Shown: positions 23,142 through 32,649, counted from the stretch's first letter. The stretch: 39,756 nucleotides of DNA from Chitiniphilus eburneus (GCF_005048205.1 NZ_SUMF01000031.1:1-39756), one strand, 5' to 3'. Notes: generated by a model not told the origin, from the letters alone. Made by a program: numbers and translations.

Positions 23142-23755
23142 ATGGGTAGTGCTCTGGACACCATCGCCAGCTTCCCCACCGCGATCTGGACCGTGTTGCT
23201 CGGCGTGGTGCTGGTCTATTGGCTGGCCGCCATGCTGGGCCTAGTGGATATCGACGCGCTCGACGTGGACGGGGATCTCGGCGAATTCGTCGATCTCTCG
23301 GGCAAGCTGATGGCGCTGGGGCTAGGCGGCGTGCTTTCTCCATCGTCATCAGCCTGTTCGTGCTGGTGGGCTGGGTGGTATCCGGCCTGGCCGGGCAATA
23401 CCTGCTGGCCTGGCTGCCCGATCTGCTGCGCTACGTTGCCGGCATGGTCGTGCTGATCGCCAGCGCAGCCGTCGCCCTGCCGGCAACGGCCATGGCGCTG
23501 CGGCCGATGCGTGGCCTGTTCGTCACCCACAACGCGCTGAGCAACGTTGCGCTGGTCGGTAGCAGTTGCCGGGTACTGACGCTGGAAGTCACCGAGCAAT
23601 TCGGCCGCGCCGAAGTGGCCACCGGTGGCGCCGGCATCAATATCCGGGTCCGCGCCGATACCCCCAACCCGCTGACCAAGGGATCGCCCGCCGTCATCGT
23701 CGATTATGACGCCGGCGGCGCCATCTACACCATCGTCGCCATCGACGATTCCTGA
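23142..23755 (+). pseudogene. YqiJ-like membrane/OB-fold protein gene, broken by a one-base frameshift
   Basis: Bases 23142-23333 encode MGSALDTIASFPTAIW... with a first membrane helix (TVLLGVVLVYWLAAMLGL), up to ALGLGGV. The same protein then continues one frame back from 23336: FSIVISLFVLVGWVVSGLAG, another helix (AGMVVLIASAAVALPATAM), and a C-terminal OB-like beta domain (GSSCRVLTLEVTEQFGRAEV to AIYTIVAIDDS) ending at 23755. Adding one C after 23334 restores GTG-CCT-TTC-TCC (V-P-F-S) and a continuous protein of about 204 residues. YqiJ-type proteins are encoded with YqiK flotillins, as here (flotillin 91 bp downstream). No ribosomal slippery heptamer is present, so this is a real mutation or a sequence error. 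As it stands the product would stop at 23456. Confidence 0.82.
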
Positions 23756-23846
23756 TCCAGCGGTCACACCACCTTTCCACACCCATGCCAACCGCCTGCC
23801 CCGCGCAGGCCAATACCCCAGTCTTGTCTTCTTTCAGGGAGCAATC

Positions 23847-25919
23847 ATGAATTTGATCCTGACGGCGATCGCGATCCTCGCCTTCTTCGTTTTCTGCGCC
23901 TTCGTGCTGTTCGCCAAGTTCTACCGCAAGGTGGAACAGGGCCGGGCCATGATCGTGAACACCTTGCGCGCCGAACCCGAAGTCACCTTCACCGGCCGCA
24001 TGGTGTATCCGGTGATCCACAAGCTCGAGCTGATGGATATCTCGCTGAAGACCATCGTGATCAAGCGCTCGGGCAATGCCGGCCTGATCTGTAGCGACAA
24101 CATCCGCGCCGATATCGAAGTCACCTTCTTCGTGCATGTGAACAAGACCAGCCAGGACGTGCTGCGCGTGGCCCAGACCGTGGGCTGCGAGCGCGCCTCC
24201 AGCCAGGAAACGCTGGAAGAACTGTTCGCCGCCAAGTTTGCCGAGGCCCTCAAGACCGTGGGCAAATCCATGGACTTCGAAGACCTGTACCAGGCCCGCG
24301 ACAAATTCCGCGACGAGATCATCCGCCAGATCGGCGACAACCTCTCGGGCTACGTGCTGGAAGACGCCGCCATCGACTACCTCGAACAGACGCCGATGGA
24401 CAAGCTCGACCGCAACAACATCCTCGACGCGCAAGGCATCCGCAAGATCACCGAGCTGACTGCCGTGCAGCACGTGACCACCAACGAGCTGCAACGCAAC
24501 GAGCAGATGCAGATCAAGAAAAAGGACGTCGAGACCACTGAGACCATTCTCGAACTGCAACGCCAGCAAGCCGATGCCGAAGCACGCCAGCAGCGCGAAA
24601 TCGCCACAGTGCGCGCCCGTGAGCAGGCAGAAGCGGATCGCGTCGCGGCCGAGGAGCACGCCAAGGCCGAGATCGCGCGCATCCAGGCCGAGCAGGTGAT
24701 CGCGGTGCAACAGGAAAACATGCAGCGCGAGAAGGAAGTGGCTGAAAACAATCGCAAGCGCGCGGTCGCCATCGAAGAGGAAAAGGTCACCCGTGCCCGC
24801 GAGCTGGAAGTGGTGGATCGCGAACGCGAAGTGAAGCTCCAGGAAATCGAAGCCGAGAAATCCATCGAAGTCGAGAAGAAGGCCATCGCCGACGTGATCC
24901 GCGAACGTATCGTGGTCGAGCGCACCGTGGCCGAGCAGGAAGAAGCCATCAAGGAACTGCGCGTGGTGGCAGAGGCCGACCGCAGCCGCAAGGCCACGGT
25001 GATCGCCGCCGAAGCCAAGGCCGAGGAAAAGCTGGTGATCGACGTGAAGGCCGCCGAAACCGAGGAACGCCGCGCCAAGCACAAGGCGATGGAAGAAACC
25101 ACGCTGGCCGAAGCCAAGCTCAAGGTCGCGGAGAAGGAAGCCGAGGCCAAGAAGCGCGAAGCCGAAGGCATCGAAGCGCTCAGCGCCGCACCGGGCCTGG
25201 CCGACGCCAAGGTGCTGCTGGTGACCGCCGACGCCAAGGAAAAGGATGGCATGGTCGTCGCCAAGGTCAAGATGGCCGATGCCGACGCGGTCAGCCGCAT
25301 GGGCGAGGCCGAGGCCGACGCGCTGCGCCTCAAGCTGGAAGCCGAAGCCACCGGCCGCGAGAAGCTGGGCCTGGCCGACGTGAGCGTCAAGACCGCCGAC
25401 GCGCACGCCATCGAAGCCAGGTTCGCCGCCGAAGCCAAGGGCCTGCGCGAGAAGTTCGAAGCCATGAAGGCAATGAGCGACGACACCCGCGCCCACGAGG
25501 AATTCCGCATGCGCCTCGACAACAGCCACGTGCAGACGCTCAAGGCCATCGACGCAAACACCAGCATTGCCCGCGAGCAGGCGGATGTACTGGGCAAGGC
25601 GCTGGGCAATGCACGCATCGACATCGTCGGCGGCGAGGGCGATTACTTCCAGCGCTTCGTCAACGCACTGGGCATCGGCAAGGCCATCGACGGCGCCATC
25701 GCCAAGAGCGACACGCTGCAACTGGCCACCGCGCCGCACCGCAGCGGCGAGCGCAACCTGATCGACGACGCCGGCAAGTTGCTGGGTGGCCTGGGCCAAT
25801 CCGCCGACGAACTCCAGAACCTGTCCGCCGCCGCCCTGCTGCACCGGCTGATGAAAGACGGCAACGCGGAGACGCACGAGGCGCTGGGTAAATTGCTGGG
25901 TTCGCTGGGCCGCAAGTAA
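23847..25919 (+). CDS. Flotillin-like band-7/SPFH protein (YqiK-like)
   Basis: 690 residues, with CAGGGAG before the ATG at 23847. One N-terminal membrane helix (LILTAIAILAFFVFCAFVLF, residues 3-22) leads into an SPFH/band-7 domain (about 25-190; QGRAMIVNTLRAEPEVTFTG, SDNIRADIEVTFFVHVNK). A very long Glu/Ala/Lys-rich coiled coil follows (about 215-560), with the EA-rich repeats typical of flotillins. A C-terminal helical oligomerisation region ends GKLLGSLGRK. Flotillins form ring-like scaffolds in ordered membrane patches and recruit partner proteins. In E. coli the related yqiJ-yqiK pair is encoded together. Here the pair is embedded between PspA and the giant ATPase, which suggests one shared membrane-maintenance machine. 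Confidence 0.93.
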   Translation: MNLILTAIAILAFFVFCAFVLFAKFYRKVEQGRAMIVNTLRAEPEVTFTGRMVYPVIHKLELMDISLKTIVIKRSGNAGLICSDNIRADIEVTFFVHVNKTSQDVLRVAQTVGCERASSQETLEELFAAKFAEALKTVGKSMDFEDLYQARDKFRDEIIRQIGDNLSGYVLEDAAIDYLEQTPMDKLDRNNILDAQGIRKITELTAVQHVTTNELQRNEQMQIKKKDVETTETILELQRQQADAEARQQREIATVRAREQAEADRVAAEEHAKAEIARIQAEQVIAVQQENMQREKEVAENNRKRAVAIEEEKVTRARELEVVDREREVKLQEIEAEKSIEVEKKAIADVIRERIVVERTVAEQEEAIKELRVVAEADRSRKATVIAAEAKAEEKLVIDVKAAETEERRAKHKAMEETTLAEAKLKVAEKEAEAKKREAEGIEALSAAPGLADAKVLLVTADAKEKDGMVVAKVKMADADAVSRMGEAEADALRLKLEAEATGREKLGLADVSVKTADAHAIEARFAAEAKGLREKFEAMKAMSDDTRAHEEFRMRLDNSHVQTLKAIDANTSIAREQADVLGKALGNARIDIVGGEGDYFQRFVNALGIGKAIDGAIAKSDTLQLATAPHRSGERNLIDDAGKLLGGLGQSADELQNLSAAALLHRLMKDGNAETHEALGKLLGSLGRK

Positions 25920-25932
25920 AGGAACACCGGCG

Positions 25933-26202
25933 ATGCCGAATGACCGGAACCTGCTGGTGGCAACGATCGAACGCGAAGCGATGGGCAGGCAGAAATTGAA
26001 CCGCCCCTGCTCGCCACGGCTGGGTACCAGCGTGGCAGTGGGAGCGCTGTTCGGCTTCCTGCTCTCACTCTGCATACCGACAACCAGTCACTACGCGCCC
26101 TGGCTGCTGATCGCCCTGCTGGGCATCGGGTTGTGGCGGCAGGCACGGCGAACCAACGCACTGGTTCGCCTGCTGAAGCGCAAGGGTGTCTTCGAAATCT
26201 AG
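25933..26202 (+). CDS. Small membrane protein in the stress island, 89 residues
   Basis: Starts 13 bp after the flotillin stop, with AAAGGAA 9 bases before the ATG. The polar N-terminal 30 residues are followed by two hydrophobic helices (LGTSVAVGALFGFLLSLCIP and APWLLIALLGIGLW) and a basic tail (RRTNALVRLLKRKGVFEI), giving a helical hairpin with both ends in the cytosol. No named family is recognised. The tight spacing to both neighbours marks it as part of the operon; a membrane docking subunit for the flotillin or ATPase is possible. Confidence 0.72.
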   Translation: MPNDRNLLVATIEREAMGRQKLNRPCSPRLGTSVAVGALFGFLLSLCIPTTSHYAPWLLIALLGIGLWRQARRTNALVRLLKRKGVFEI

Positions 26203-26217
26203 GAACAAGGACCGAGC

Positions 26218-26766
26218 ATGTACTGCCTGAGCTGCAATACCGAAACCCGCCGCGAATCGCTGGAACCTGGCCTCATGGCCGAACAATGCCCTACCTGCCA
26301 GGGTACCTGGCTCGCACTCGAAGACTACCGCCGCTGGCTGACGCAAGTGCCGCAGCAGGTGGCCGGGGACGAGGCGGCAAATACCGAGCTGGTCGAGGAA
26401 ACCTCGCCGCGCGCGCTGCGCTGTCCGGACTGCGAACAGCTGCTCCGGAAGTACCGCGTGGCCGGGCATCTGAAGTTCCGGCTCGACCAGTGTGGCGCCT
26501 GCCGCAAGGTGTGGCTCGACGGTGAAGAATGGCCGGCGCTGCGCGCCCAGGGCCTGACGCACTCGCTGCTGCACATCCTCAGCGATCGCGGCCAGCGCGA
26601 AGTGCGCGAGACCGAATCGCGCGAGCGGCTGGATGCCACCTGGCGCGCGCGCCTGGGCGATGCCGACTACGCCGAGGCGCAGCGCGTGCGTGCCTGGCTG
26701 GCCGGCCACCCGCAACGCGCGCTACTGCTTGCCTACCTACAGGCAACCGATTCAGTGCTGGGCTGA
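26218..26766 (+). CDS. Double zinc-ribbon protein (TFIIB-type zinc finger)
   Basis: 182 residues, 15 bp after the previous stop. Two four-cysteine ribbons are visible: Cys3/Cys6 with Cys24/Cys27 (YCLSC and QCPTCQGTWL), and Cys69/Cys72 with Cys92/Cys95 (RCPDCEQLL and CGACRKVWLDGEEW). The C-x2-C ... C-x-x-C-x-x-x-W-L pattern is that of the zf-TFIIB family of short bacterial zinc ribbons. The C-terminal 75 residues are helical and Arg-rich. No membrane segment. It could be a zinc-binding adaptor or redox sensor in the island; DNA or RNA binding is not shown. Confidence 0.8.
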   Translation: MYCLSCNTETRRESLEPGLMAEQCPTCQGTWLALEDYRRWLTQVPQQVAGDEAANTELVEETSPRALRCPDCEQLLRKYRVAGHLKFRLDQCGACRKVWLDGEEWPALRAQGLTHSLLHILSDRGQREVRETESRERLDATWRARLGDADYAEAQRVRAWLAGHPQRALLLAYLQATDSVLG

Positions 26767-26813
26767 CCGCCAATCCCGTCCTCCTCCTCGCCCCGTTTAC
26801 AAGGCCATCCGTG

Positions 26814-29800
26814 ATGAGCACCCCCCAGGACCTCGACCAGGACCTCGCCGCCAGCGGCGGCTACGAGCTGTTGCGCCAGCGGCTCGCCCAGCAGGGCGAA
26901 GCCCTGCTGGGCAAGGCCGGCGAGCTGAACGCCGCGCGGTTGGCGGCCTTCGGTCGCGCCGAACTGCGCCTTGCCGCGCGCACCCGCGCCCGCACCGAGA
27001 ACAACTGCATCGCGCGCGATCTCGTCCGTGTCGGCGATCTGCTGCTGTTCGGTTACAACGTCTACATCGGCCTGCGCAAGGAAACGCGCATCGACGACGT
27101 GTTCAGCCTGTACCACCTGAACGGCACGGACGACGCGGTGGAACTGGTGCCGGTGCCGACCGAGGGCAGCTTCCTGGCCGATGCCCGCTTCGGCAGCGAT
27201 TTCCGCGAGCTGTACGCCTATTACAAGAACGCCAGCCTGCGCCAGCTCCGCGTCACCGGCGACAAGCTGCTCGCCGCGTTCCAGATCGGCGCACGGCCGG
27301 GCGACCTGCGCGTCTTCCGCTGGCAACTGAACCGCGACGGCGGCGTGCAGTACATCGACAACCGGGGCGAGCGCGACATCGTGCTGCCGCCCTCGCACGA
27401 CTTCGAATGGACACCGACCGGCCGCGAGCACCACGTCAACGGCAAGCATCCGCATATCAATATCCTGGATACGCTGTTCGTCGAAACCATCGGCGGCGAC
27501 CTCACCGTCAAGGTCGAGAACAATACCGACGTCGGCCTCGGTATCTACAGCGAGCCGGTGGAGGACACCAGCCAGTCGCTCACCGACGCGGAGATCAGCT
27601 ACGCCCGGCTGGGCACGCTGATCCTGCTCAGGATCCTGCCCTACCGCGAAACCGCCTACCGCTACCTGGTGTTCAATACCCGCACCCGGCAGGTGATCCG
27701 CATCGACGGCATCGGCGCCTCGTGCGTCCAGTTGCCCGAGGATCACGGCATCGTCTTCCCCGGCGGCTGCTACCTGCAAAGCGGCGAATACAAGACCTTC
27801 ACCGACGACGTTGCCGGCATGAAGTTCAAGCGCATGATCCGTTCGCCCAACGGCGAGGACGTGCTGTACGCCTTCTATGAGCCCGAGGCCGGCCGGCTGG
27901 CGCTGCTGGCGTACAACCTGATCGAGAAGACGCTGTCGCCGCCGCTGTTCAGCAACGGCTACGCGCGCTTCGACGACGGTCGCCTGCTGATGTTCAACGT
28001 CGAAGGCGAGGAACCGACACGCAACCACGCCATGCAGTTATGGAACACGCCGTTTTGCAGCGACGAACACGCCGCCGGCTCGCCGCCGGTCGGCTTCTTC
28101 GGCCGCATCGGCAATGGCGAGCTGGTACGCGGTATCTCCGAGCTGTACGGCATCGCCCGCGCCACGCGCGAACAAAGCCCCAGCCGGCTGCACTACGAAG
28201 ACCTCGAACGCGGCATCACCCGCCTGCTCGACAGCTATTTCTGGCTGGATAGCGAAGAAGCCGGCCAGCCAGCCGCCGCGTTACGTACCCTTGCCGATAC
28301 CGCGCGGCTGACACTGGATGAGTTCGACAAGGTAGCGGCAATCCGCCAGGGCGCGGCCCAGGCGCTGCGCCATGCCGAATCGCAGCACAAGACACTGCTC
28401 ACCGACATCGCTGCCACCCTGTGGCGCGCGCCACAGCAGTTCGTCGATGCACTGGCGCGGCTACGCGCGCTTCGCGGCGAGCTGTTGGGGCTGACCGAGC
28501 AGCGCTACATCGATCACGCCCGCCTCCAGACCCTCGATGCCGACCTCGCCGCCGAGCAGGTGCGGCTGTCCGACGAAACCATCCGTTTTCTGGCGAACCC
28601 GCAGGCGTTCGCCCAGTACCACGCCGAGCTGGACCAAGTGGCGGCGGCGCTGCCGGGCATTCCCAACGTCGCCGCGCTGACCCCGCAGTTGCAGGCGCTC
28701 GACACCACCGCCAACGGGCTCGATCTGCTGACCGAACTGCTGGCCGGCCTGGAACGCGGCGACGCCACCGTGCGCACCCGCATTCTCGACGACCTGGGCG
28801 AAGTCTATGCCCGCCTGAATCAGGTGCGAGCCACCGCCCGCAGCCGGCGCGACCAACTTGCAGTAAAGGAAGCCAGCGCCGAATTTGGCGCCCAGTTCAA
28901 GTTGTTCGGCCAGAGCGTAGCCAACGGTGTCGATCTGGCCACCACACCCGAGCAATGCGACGAAACGCTGACCCAGCTACTGACGCAACTGGAGGAACTG
29001 GAAACCCGCTTCGGCGGCCAGGACACCTTCCTGGTCGATATCGTCGCCAAGCGCGAAGCCGTCCACGAAGCCTTCGCCAGCCGCCGCCAGGCCCTGCTCG
29101 ACGCGCGCCAGCAACGGGCGCAGTCGCTTGGCGCGGCCGCCCGGCGCATTCTGGAAAGCATCGAAAAACGACTGGGGCGCTTTACCACGCCCGAGGCACT
29201 GCACAGCTACTTCGCCGCCGACCCGATGGTGCAGAAGCTGCGCGGCCTGATCGGCGAAATGCGCCAGTTGAACGACACCGTCCAGGCCGACACGCTGGAA
29301 GCCCGTATCAAGACCCTGCGCGACAACGCGGTACGCATCCAGCGCGATCAGGGCGACCTGTTCAATGCCGATGGCATTCGCCTGGGCCGCCATACCTTCA
29401 CCGTCACCACCCAGCCTTTCGACCTCACACTGGTCCATCGCCAGGACGCACTGGCGCTGCACCTCACCGGCACCGACTACTTCGAGCCACTGGACGACGA
29501 ACGTCTGACCACGCTGCGGCCCTATTGGGCACAGCAACTGGTTTCCGAAACCGACACCGTCTATCGCGCCGAGTATCTGGCCTGGCGCATGCTGGGTGCG
29601 CTGCATGCCGGCGAGCTGGACGCGCAGGCGCTGGAAGCGGCACGAATCTCCGAGGCGGGTCTGCTGCCGCAGGTGCGCGACTACGCCGCCACGCGCTATC
29701 ACGAGGGGTACCAGAAAGGTGTGCATGACGTGGATGCCGCTGCCCTGCTCGCCGCCCTGCTGCCGATGGACCGCGACGCCGGACTGCTGCGCCACGGCCC

Positions 29801-32054
29801 ACAACCGCGCGCCCTCGCCGCCCTGTTCTGGACGCATGACATCCCCGAAGCCGAACAGGCCGCCTGGCGCACCCGCGCCGACAATGCGCGGCGCATCCGC
29901 GACGAGTTCGGCCAGCACCAGGCATTGACCACGCTGACCGACAGTCTGGCCGCCCGACTGGCCGACTTCGTCAACGGAGAAGGCTTTGCACTGGATACGC
30001 CGCAGCAGCGGGCGGTCGTCGCCTACCTGCTGGCCGAACTGACCAGCGGCCACGTCGAATGGGTGGTCAGCAGCGACGCACAGACGCTGGTCGAAGCGCT
30101 GCATCGACAACTGGAACGACGCGGCGCCCTCGGCCCGCTCCAGGAAGGGCTGAAGATCGGCACCCTGCACGAACGCTGGACGCTCGCCCGCCACTGGTGC
30201 GAAGCCGTCGCGGCAGCGGAAACCCTCGCCTCGGCCTATGCCCCCGAAGCCGCCGCACTGCTGCTGACCGAGCTGCCGCGCCAGCGCGCCGGAGTGGCGC
30301 TGTCCTGCGCCGTGGAAGGGCTGGTCGGCCAGCACGCGCGCATCAAGCACGGCACGCTGGCGCTCGACCTCAACGAGTTCCGCGAACGCCTGGCGCGTCA
30401 TGATGCCGTGGTCGTTCCCGCATTCAATCAATTGCAGGCGCTGCGGCACAAGATCGTCGACACCACCCGGCGTCAGTTACGACTGGAGCAATACCAGGCC
30501 AAGCCGCTGTCGGGCTTCGTGCGCAACAAGCTGATCGACGAGGTGTACCTGCACCTGATCGGCGACAACCTCGCCAAGCAGATCGGCACCGCAGGCGAAA
30601 GCCGCCGTGGCGACCTGATGGGCCTGCTGTTGCTGATCTCGCCTCCGGGCTACGGCAAGACCACGCTGATGGAATACGTCGCCAACCGCCTGGGCCTGGT
30701 GTTCGTCCGCGTCAACGGCCCGGCGCTGGGCCACCGGGTGACCTCGCTCGATCCCGCGCAGGCCGACAGCAGCGCCGCCCGCCAGGAACTGGAACGCCTG
30801 AACTTCGGCCTGGCGCTGGGCAACAACGTGATGCTGTACGTGGACGATATCCAGCACACCTCGCCGGAATTCCTGCAACGCTTCATCGCACTGTGCGACG
30901 GCACCCGCCGTATCGAAGGCGTGTGGCAGGGCGAAGCCAGGCAGTACGACCTGCGCGGCAAGCGTTTCTGCGTGGTGATGGCAGGCAACCCCTACACCGA
31001 ATCGGGAGAGGCCTTCCGCATTCCCGACATGCTGGCCAACCGTGCGGACATCTACAACCTGGGCGACGTGCTGAGCGGCAAGGAGCACCTGTTCGCGCGC
31101 TCGTACATCGAGAACAGCCTGACGGCCAACCCGGTGCTGGCGCCGCTCGCCAACCGCGAGCCGGCCGACTTGGCGTTGTTCCTGCGGCTGGCGGACGGCG
31201 AGGAGATCGCCCTCACCGAGTTCAAGCACGGCTACAGCGCCGCCGAGGTGGGCGAGATCGTCGCCGTGCTGCAGAAGCTCTTCGCCGTGCGCGACGTGCT
31301 GATGAAGGTGAACGCGGCATACATCGCATCCGCCGCGCAGGCCGACGCCTATCGTGTCGAGCCGCCATTCAAGCTCCAGGGCAGCTATCGCAACATGACG
31401 AAACTGGCCATCAAGGTATCCGCGATCATGAACGACGCCGAGCTGGCCGACCTGGTGCGCGACCATTACCTGGGCGAAGCGCAGACGCTCACCCACGGCG
31501 CCGAGGAGAACCTGCTCAAGCTGGCCGAGTTGCAAGGTGCGCTCTTGCCGGAGCAAGCCGAACGCTGGGGCCAGATCAAGCGCGACTTTCTGCACCACAA
31601 GCGCATGGGCGGCGCCGACGCCGACGGCGCCACCAAGCTGGCACAGCAGGTGTCGCACATCGTTACCGTACTATCGGAAATCAGCGAGCGCATGGCGCGG
31701 CAGGACAGCGGCCCGCAGGTTGCCACTGCCTTGCTGCACATCGAGAAGCACCTCGCCACCGGCGAGACCAGCAACAAACTGCTGGCCCGCACCTGGCGCG
31801 ATGGGCTGGTCGCCCTGGAAAACACCTTGCGCGGCGCGTCGCCGCAGATCAATGTACTGCCCCAGCCGGAACTGCTCACCGTGCTCCAGGCCCTGGCCCA
31901 TGCCTATGAGCACGCGCTGATCCCGGTGATCAGCGCCATGCAGCACAAGATCCGCCTCGACCACGACATCTGGGACAAGGTCATCCAGATCGGCGAGCAG
32001 ATCAAGACGCTGGAACAGAAAACCACTCGCAACCCACAACCCGCCACCAAGTGA
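26814..32054 (+). CDS. Giant AAA ATPase with DUF3686-like N-terminal region
   Basis: 1746 residues from the ATG at 26814; the frame opens 95 codons earlier, inside the zinc-ribbon gene, but without a family match. Residues about 60-520 form a beta-rich domain (RDLVRVGDLLLFGYNVYIGL, FEWTPTGREHHVNGKHPHIN) like the DUF3686 region of proteins annotated as DNA-repair ATPases. Coiled coils follow (about 520-850), then a helical and beta middle. The AAA module has Walker A SPPGYGKTT (1276-1284, Lys1282), Walker B LYVDDIQ (Asp1344/Asp1345, no Glu of the usual DE pair), sensor-1 VVMAGNPY, and LANRADIYNLGDV with a possible arginine finger. A helical C-terminus completes it. The DNA-repair label is weak; placement among PspA, flotillin and scramblase-like genes suggests a membrane or stress remodelling ATPase. 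The next gene starts 4 bp after its stop. Confidence 0.85.
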   Translation: MSTPQDLDQDLAASGGYELLRQRLAQQGEALLGKAGELNAARLAAFGRAELRLAARTRARTENNCIARDLVRVGDLLLFGYNVYIGLRKETRIDDVFSLYHLNGTDDAVELVPVPTEGSFLADARFGSDFRELYAYYKNASLRQLRVTGDKLLAAFQIGARPGDLRVFRWQLNRDGGVQYIDNRGERDIVLPPSHDFEWTPTGREHHVNGKHPHINILDTLFVETIGGDLTVKVENNTDVGLGIYSEPVEDTSQSLTDAEISYARLGTLILLRILPYRETAYRYLVFNTRTRQVIRIDGIGASCVQLPEDHGIVFPGGCYLQSGEYKTFTDDVAGMKFKRMIRSPNGEDVLYAFYEPEAGRLALLAYNLIEKTLSPPLFSNGYARFDDGRLLMFNVEGEEPTRNHAMQLWNTPFCSDEHAAGSPPVGFFGRIGNGELVRGISELYGIARATREQSPSRLHYEDLERGITRLLDSYFWLDSEEAGQPAAALRTLADTARLTLDEFDKVAAIRQGAAQALRHAESQHKTLLTDIAATLWRAPQQFVDALARLRALRGELLGLTEQRYIDHARLQTLDADLAAEQVRLSDETIRFLANPQAFAQYHAELDQVAAALPGIPNVAALTPQLQALDTTANGLDLLTELLAGLERGDATVRTRILDDLGEVYARLNQVRATARSRRDQLAVKEASAEFGAQFKLFGQSVANGVDLATTPEQCDETLTQLLTQLEELETRFGGQDTFLVDIVAKREAVHEAFASRRQALLDARQQRAQSLGAAARRILESIEKRLGRFTTPEALHSYFAADPMVQKLRGLIGEMRQLNDTVQADTLEARIKTLRDNAVRIQRDQGDLFNADGIRLGRHTFTVTTQPFDLTLVHRQDALALHLTGTDYFEPLDDERLTTLRPYWAQQLVSETDTVYRAEYLAWRMLGALHAGELDAQALEAARISEAGLLPQVRDYAATRYHEGYQKGVHDVDAAALLAALLPMDRDAGLLRHGPQPRALAALFWTHDIPEAEQAAWRTRADNARRIRDEFGQHQALTTLTDSLAARLADFVNGEGFALDTPQQRAVVAYLLAELTSGHVEWVVSSDAQTLVEALHRQLERRGALGPLQEGLKIGTLHERWTLARHWCEAVAAAETLASAYAPEAAALLLTELPRQRAGVALSCAVEGLVGQHARIKHGTLALDLNEFRERLARHDAVVVPAFNQLQALRHKIVDTTRRQLRLEQYQAKPLSGFVRNKLIDEVYLHLIGDNLAKQIGTAGESRRGDLMGLLLLISPPGYGKTTLMEYVANRLGLVFVRVNGPALGHRVTSLDPAQADSSAARQELERLNFGLALGNNVMLYVDDIQHTSPEFLQRFIALCDGTRRIEGVWQGEARQYDLRGKRFCVVMAGNPYTESGEAFRIPDMLANRADIYNLGDVLSGKEHLFARSYIENSLTANPVLAPLANREPADLALFLRLADGEEIALTEFKHGYSAAEVGEIVAVLQKLFAVRDVLMKVNAAYIASAAQADAYRVEPPFKLQGSYRNMTKLAIKVSAIMNDAELADLVRDHYLGEAQTLTHGAEENLLKLAELQGALLPEQAERWGQIKRDFLHHKRMGGADADGATKLAQQVSHIVTVLSEISERMARQDSGPQVATALLHIEKHLATGETSNKLLARTWRDGLVALENTLRGASPQINVLPQPELLTVLQALAHAYEHALIPVISAMQHKIRLDHDIWDKVIQIGEQIKTLEQKTTRNPQPATK

Positions 32055-32058
32055 CGCC

Positions 32059-32649
32059 ATGCCCCTGAACTATCCGTTGCAGTGCTCATTCAAAATTCTG
32101 GCCATCGCCCAGCAACTGGCGGTGCGCGACGCGCGCGGCAAGCTGCTGTACTACGCTCGCCGCAAGCTGATGAAGTTGAAGGAATCGGTCACGCTCTACG
32201 CGGACGAAGCGCAGACCATGCCGCTCTACCAGATCGATGCCGACCGCATCATCGACTTCTCGGCCAGCTATCGCATCACCGACAGACAGGGCACGCTGCT
32301 GGCGCACCTGCGCCGTCGCGGCATGCGCTCGTTGTGGCGCGCCAGCTACGAGATCGACATACCCGGACTGGGTACCTTGCAGGTGAGCGAGGCCAACCCG
32401 TGGGTGCGGGTCGCCGACGGGCTGGTGGAAGGAATCCCTGTGCTGGGCTGGTTTTCCGGCTATTTCCTGCACCCGCAATACGACGTGCGCGACCGCGCCG
32501 GCCGGCTGCTGACCAGCCTGCGCAAGGAGCCAGCCTTCCTGGAAAGCTGCTTCGCGATAGAGCGCCACCTGCCGCAAGGCGAAGCGCAGGACCTCGCCAT
32601 CGCGCTGGCGCTGACGATGCTGCTGCTTCTGGAGCGGGATCGCGGCTGA
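32059..32649 (+). CDS. LURP-one-related / scramblase-like beta-barrel protein
   Basis: 196 residues, 4 bp after the ATPase stop. The strand-rich repeats CSFKILAIAQQLAVRDARGK, LLYYARRKLMKLKESVTLYA, YQIDADRIIDFSASYRITD and LLAHLRRRGMRSLWRASYEI match the tubby-like 12-strand barrel of LURP-one-related proteins and phospholipid scramblases. The near-C-terminal hydrophobic helix (LAIALALTMLLLLE) also occurs in scramblases, where it sits inside the barrel or in the membrane. There is no signal peptide. The biochemical role of bacterial members is unknown. Phosphoinositide or phospholipid binding is plausible from the fold, and it fits a membrane-lipid theme in this island. Confidence 0.78.
   Translation: MPLNYPLQCSFKILAIAQQLAVRDARGKLLYYARRKLMKLKESVTLYADEAQTMPLYQIDADRIIDFSASYRITDRQGTLLAHLRRRGMRSLWRASYEIDIPGLGTLQVSEANPWVRVADGLVEGIPVLGWFSGYFLHPQYDVRDRAGRLLTSLRKEPAFLESCFAIERHLPQGEAQDLAIALALTMLLLLERDRG

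Noticed and set aside
23325-23345. Programmed frameshift in the YqiJ-like gene
   Set aside because: No slippery heptamer in the zero frame and no clear downstream stimulator; adding one base explains it better.
23694-26075. 793-codon minus-strand frame opposite the flotillin gene
   Set aside because: Shadow of the coiled-coil coding strand; its composition (His, Gly, Leu, Phe runs) is what the complement of Glu/Ala/Lys codons gives, and there is no family motif.
28977-30449. 490-codon minus-strand frame opposite the giant ATPase
   Set aside because: The ATPase frame is continuous and carries the Walker motifs; this is its complement.
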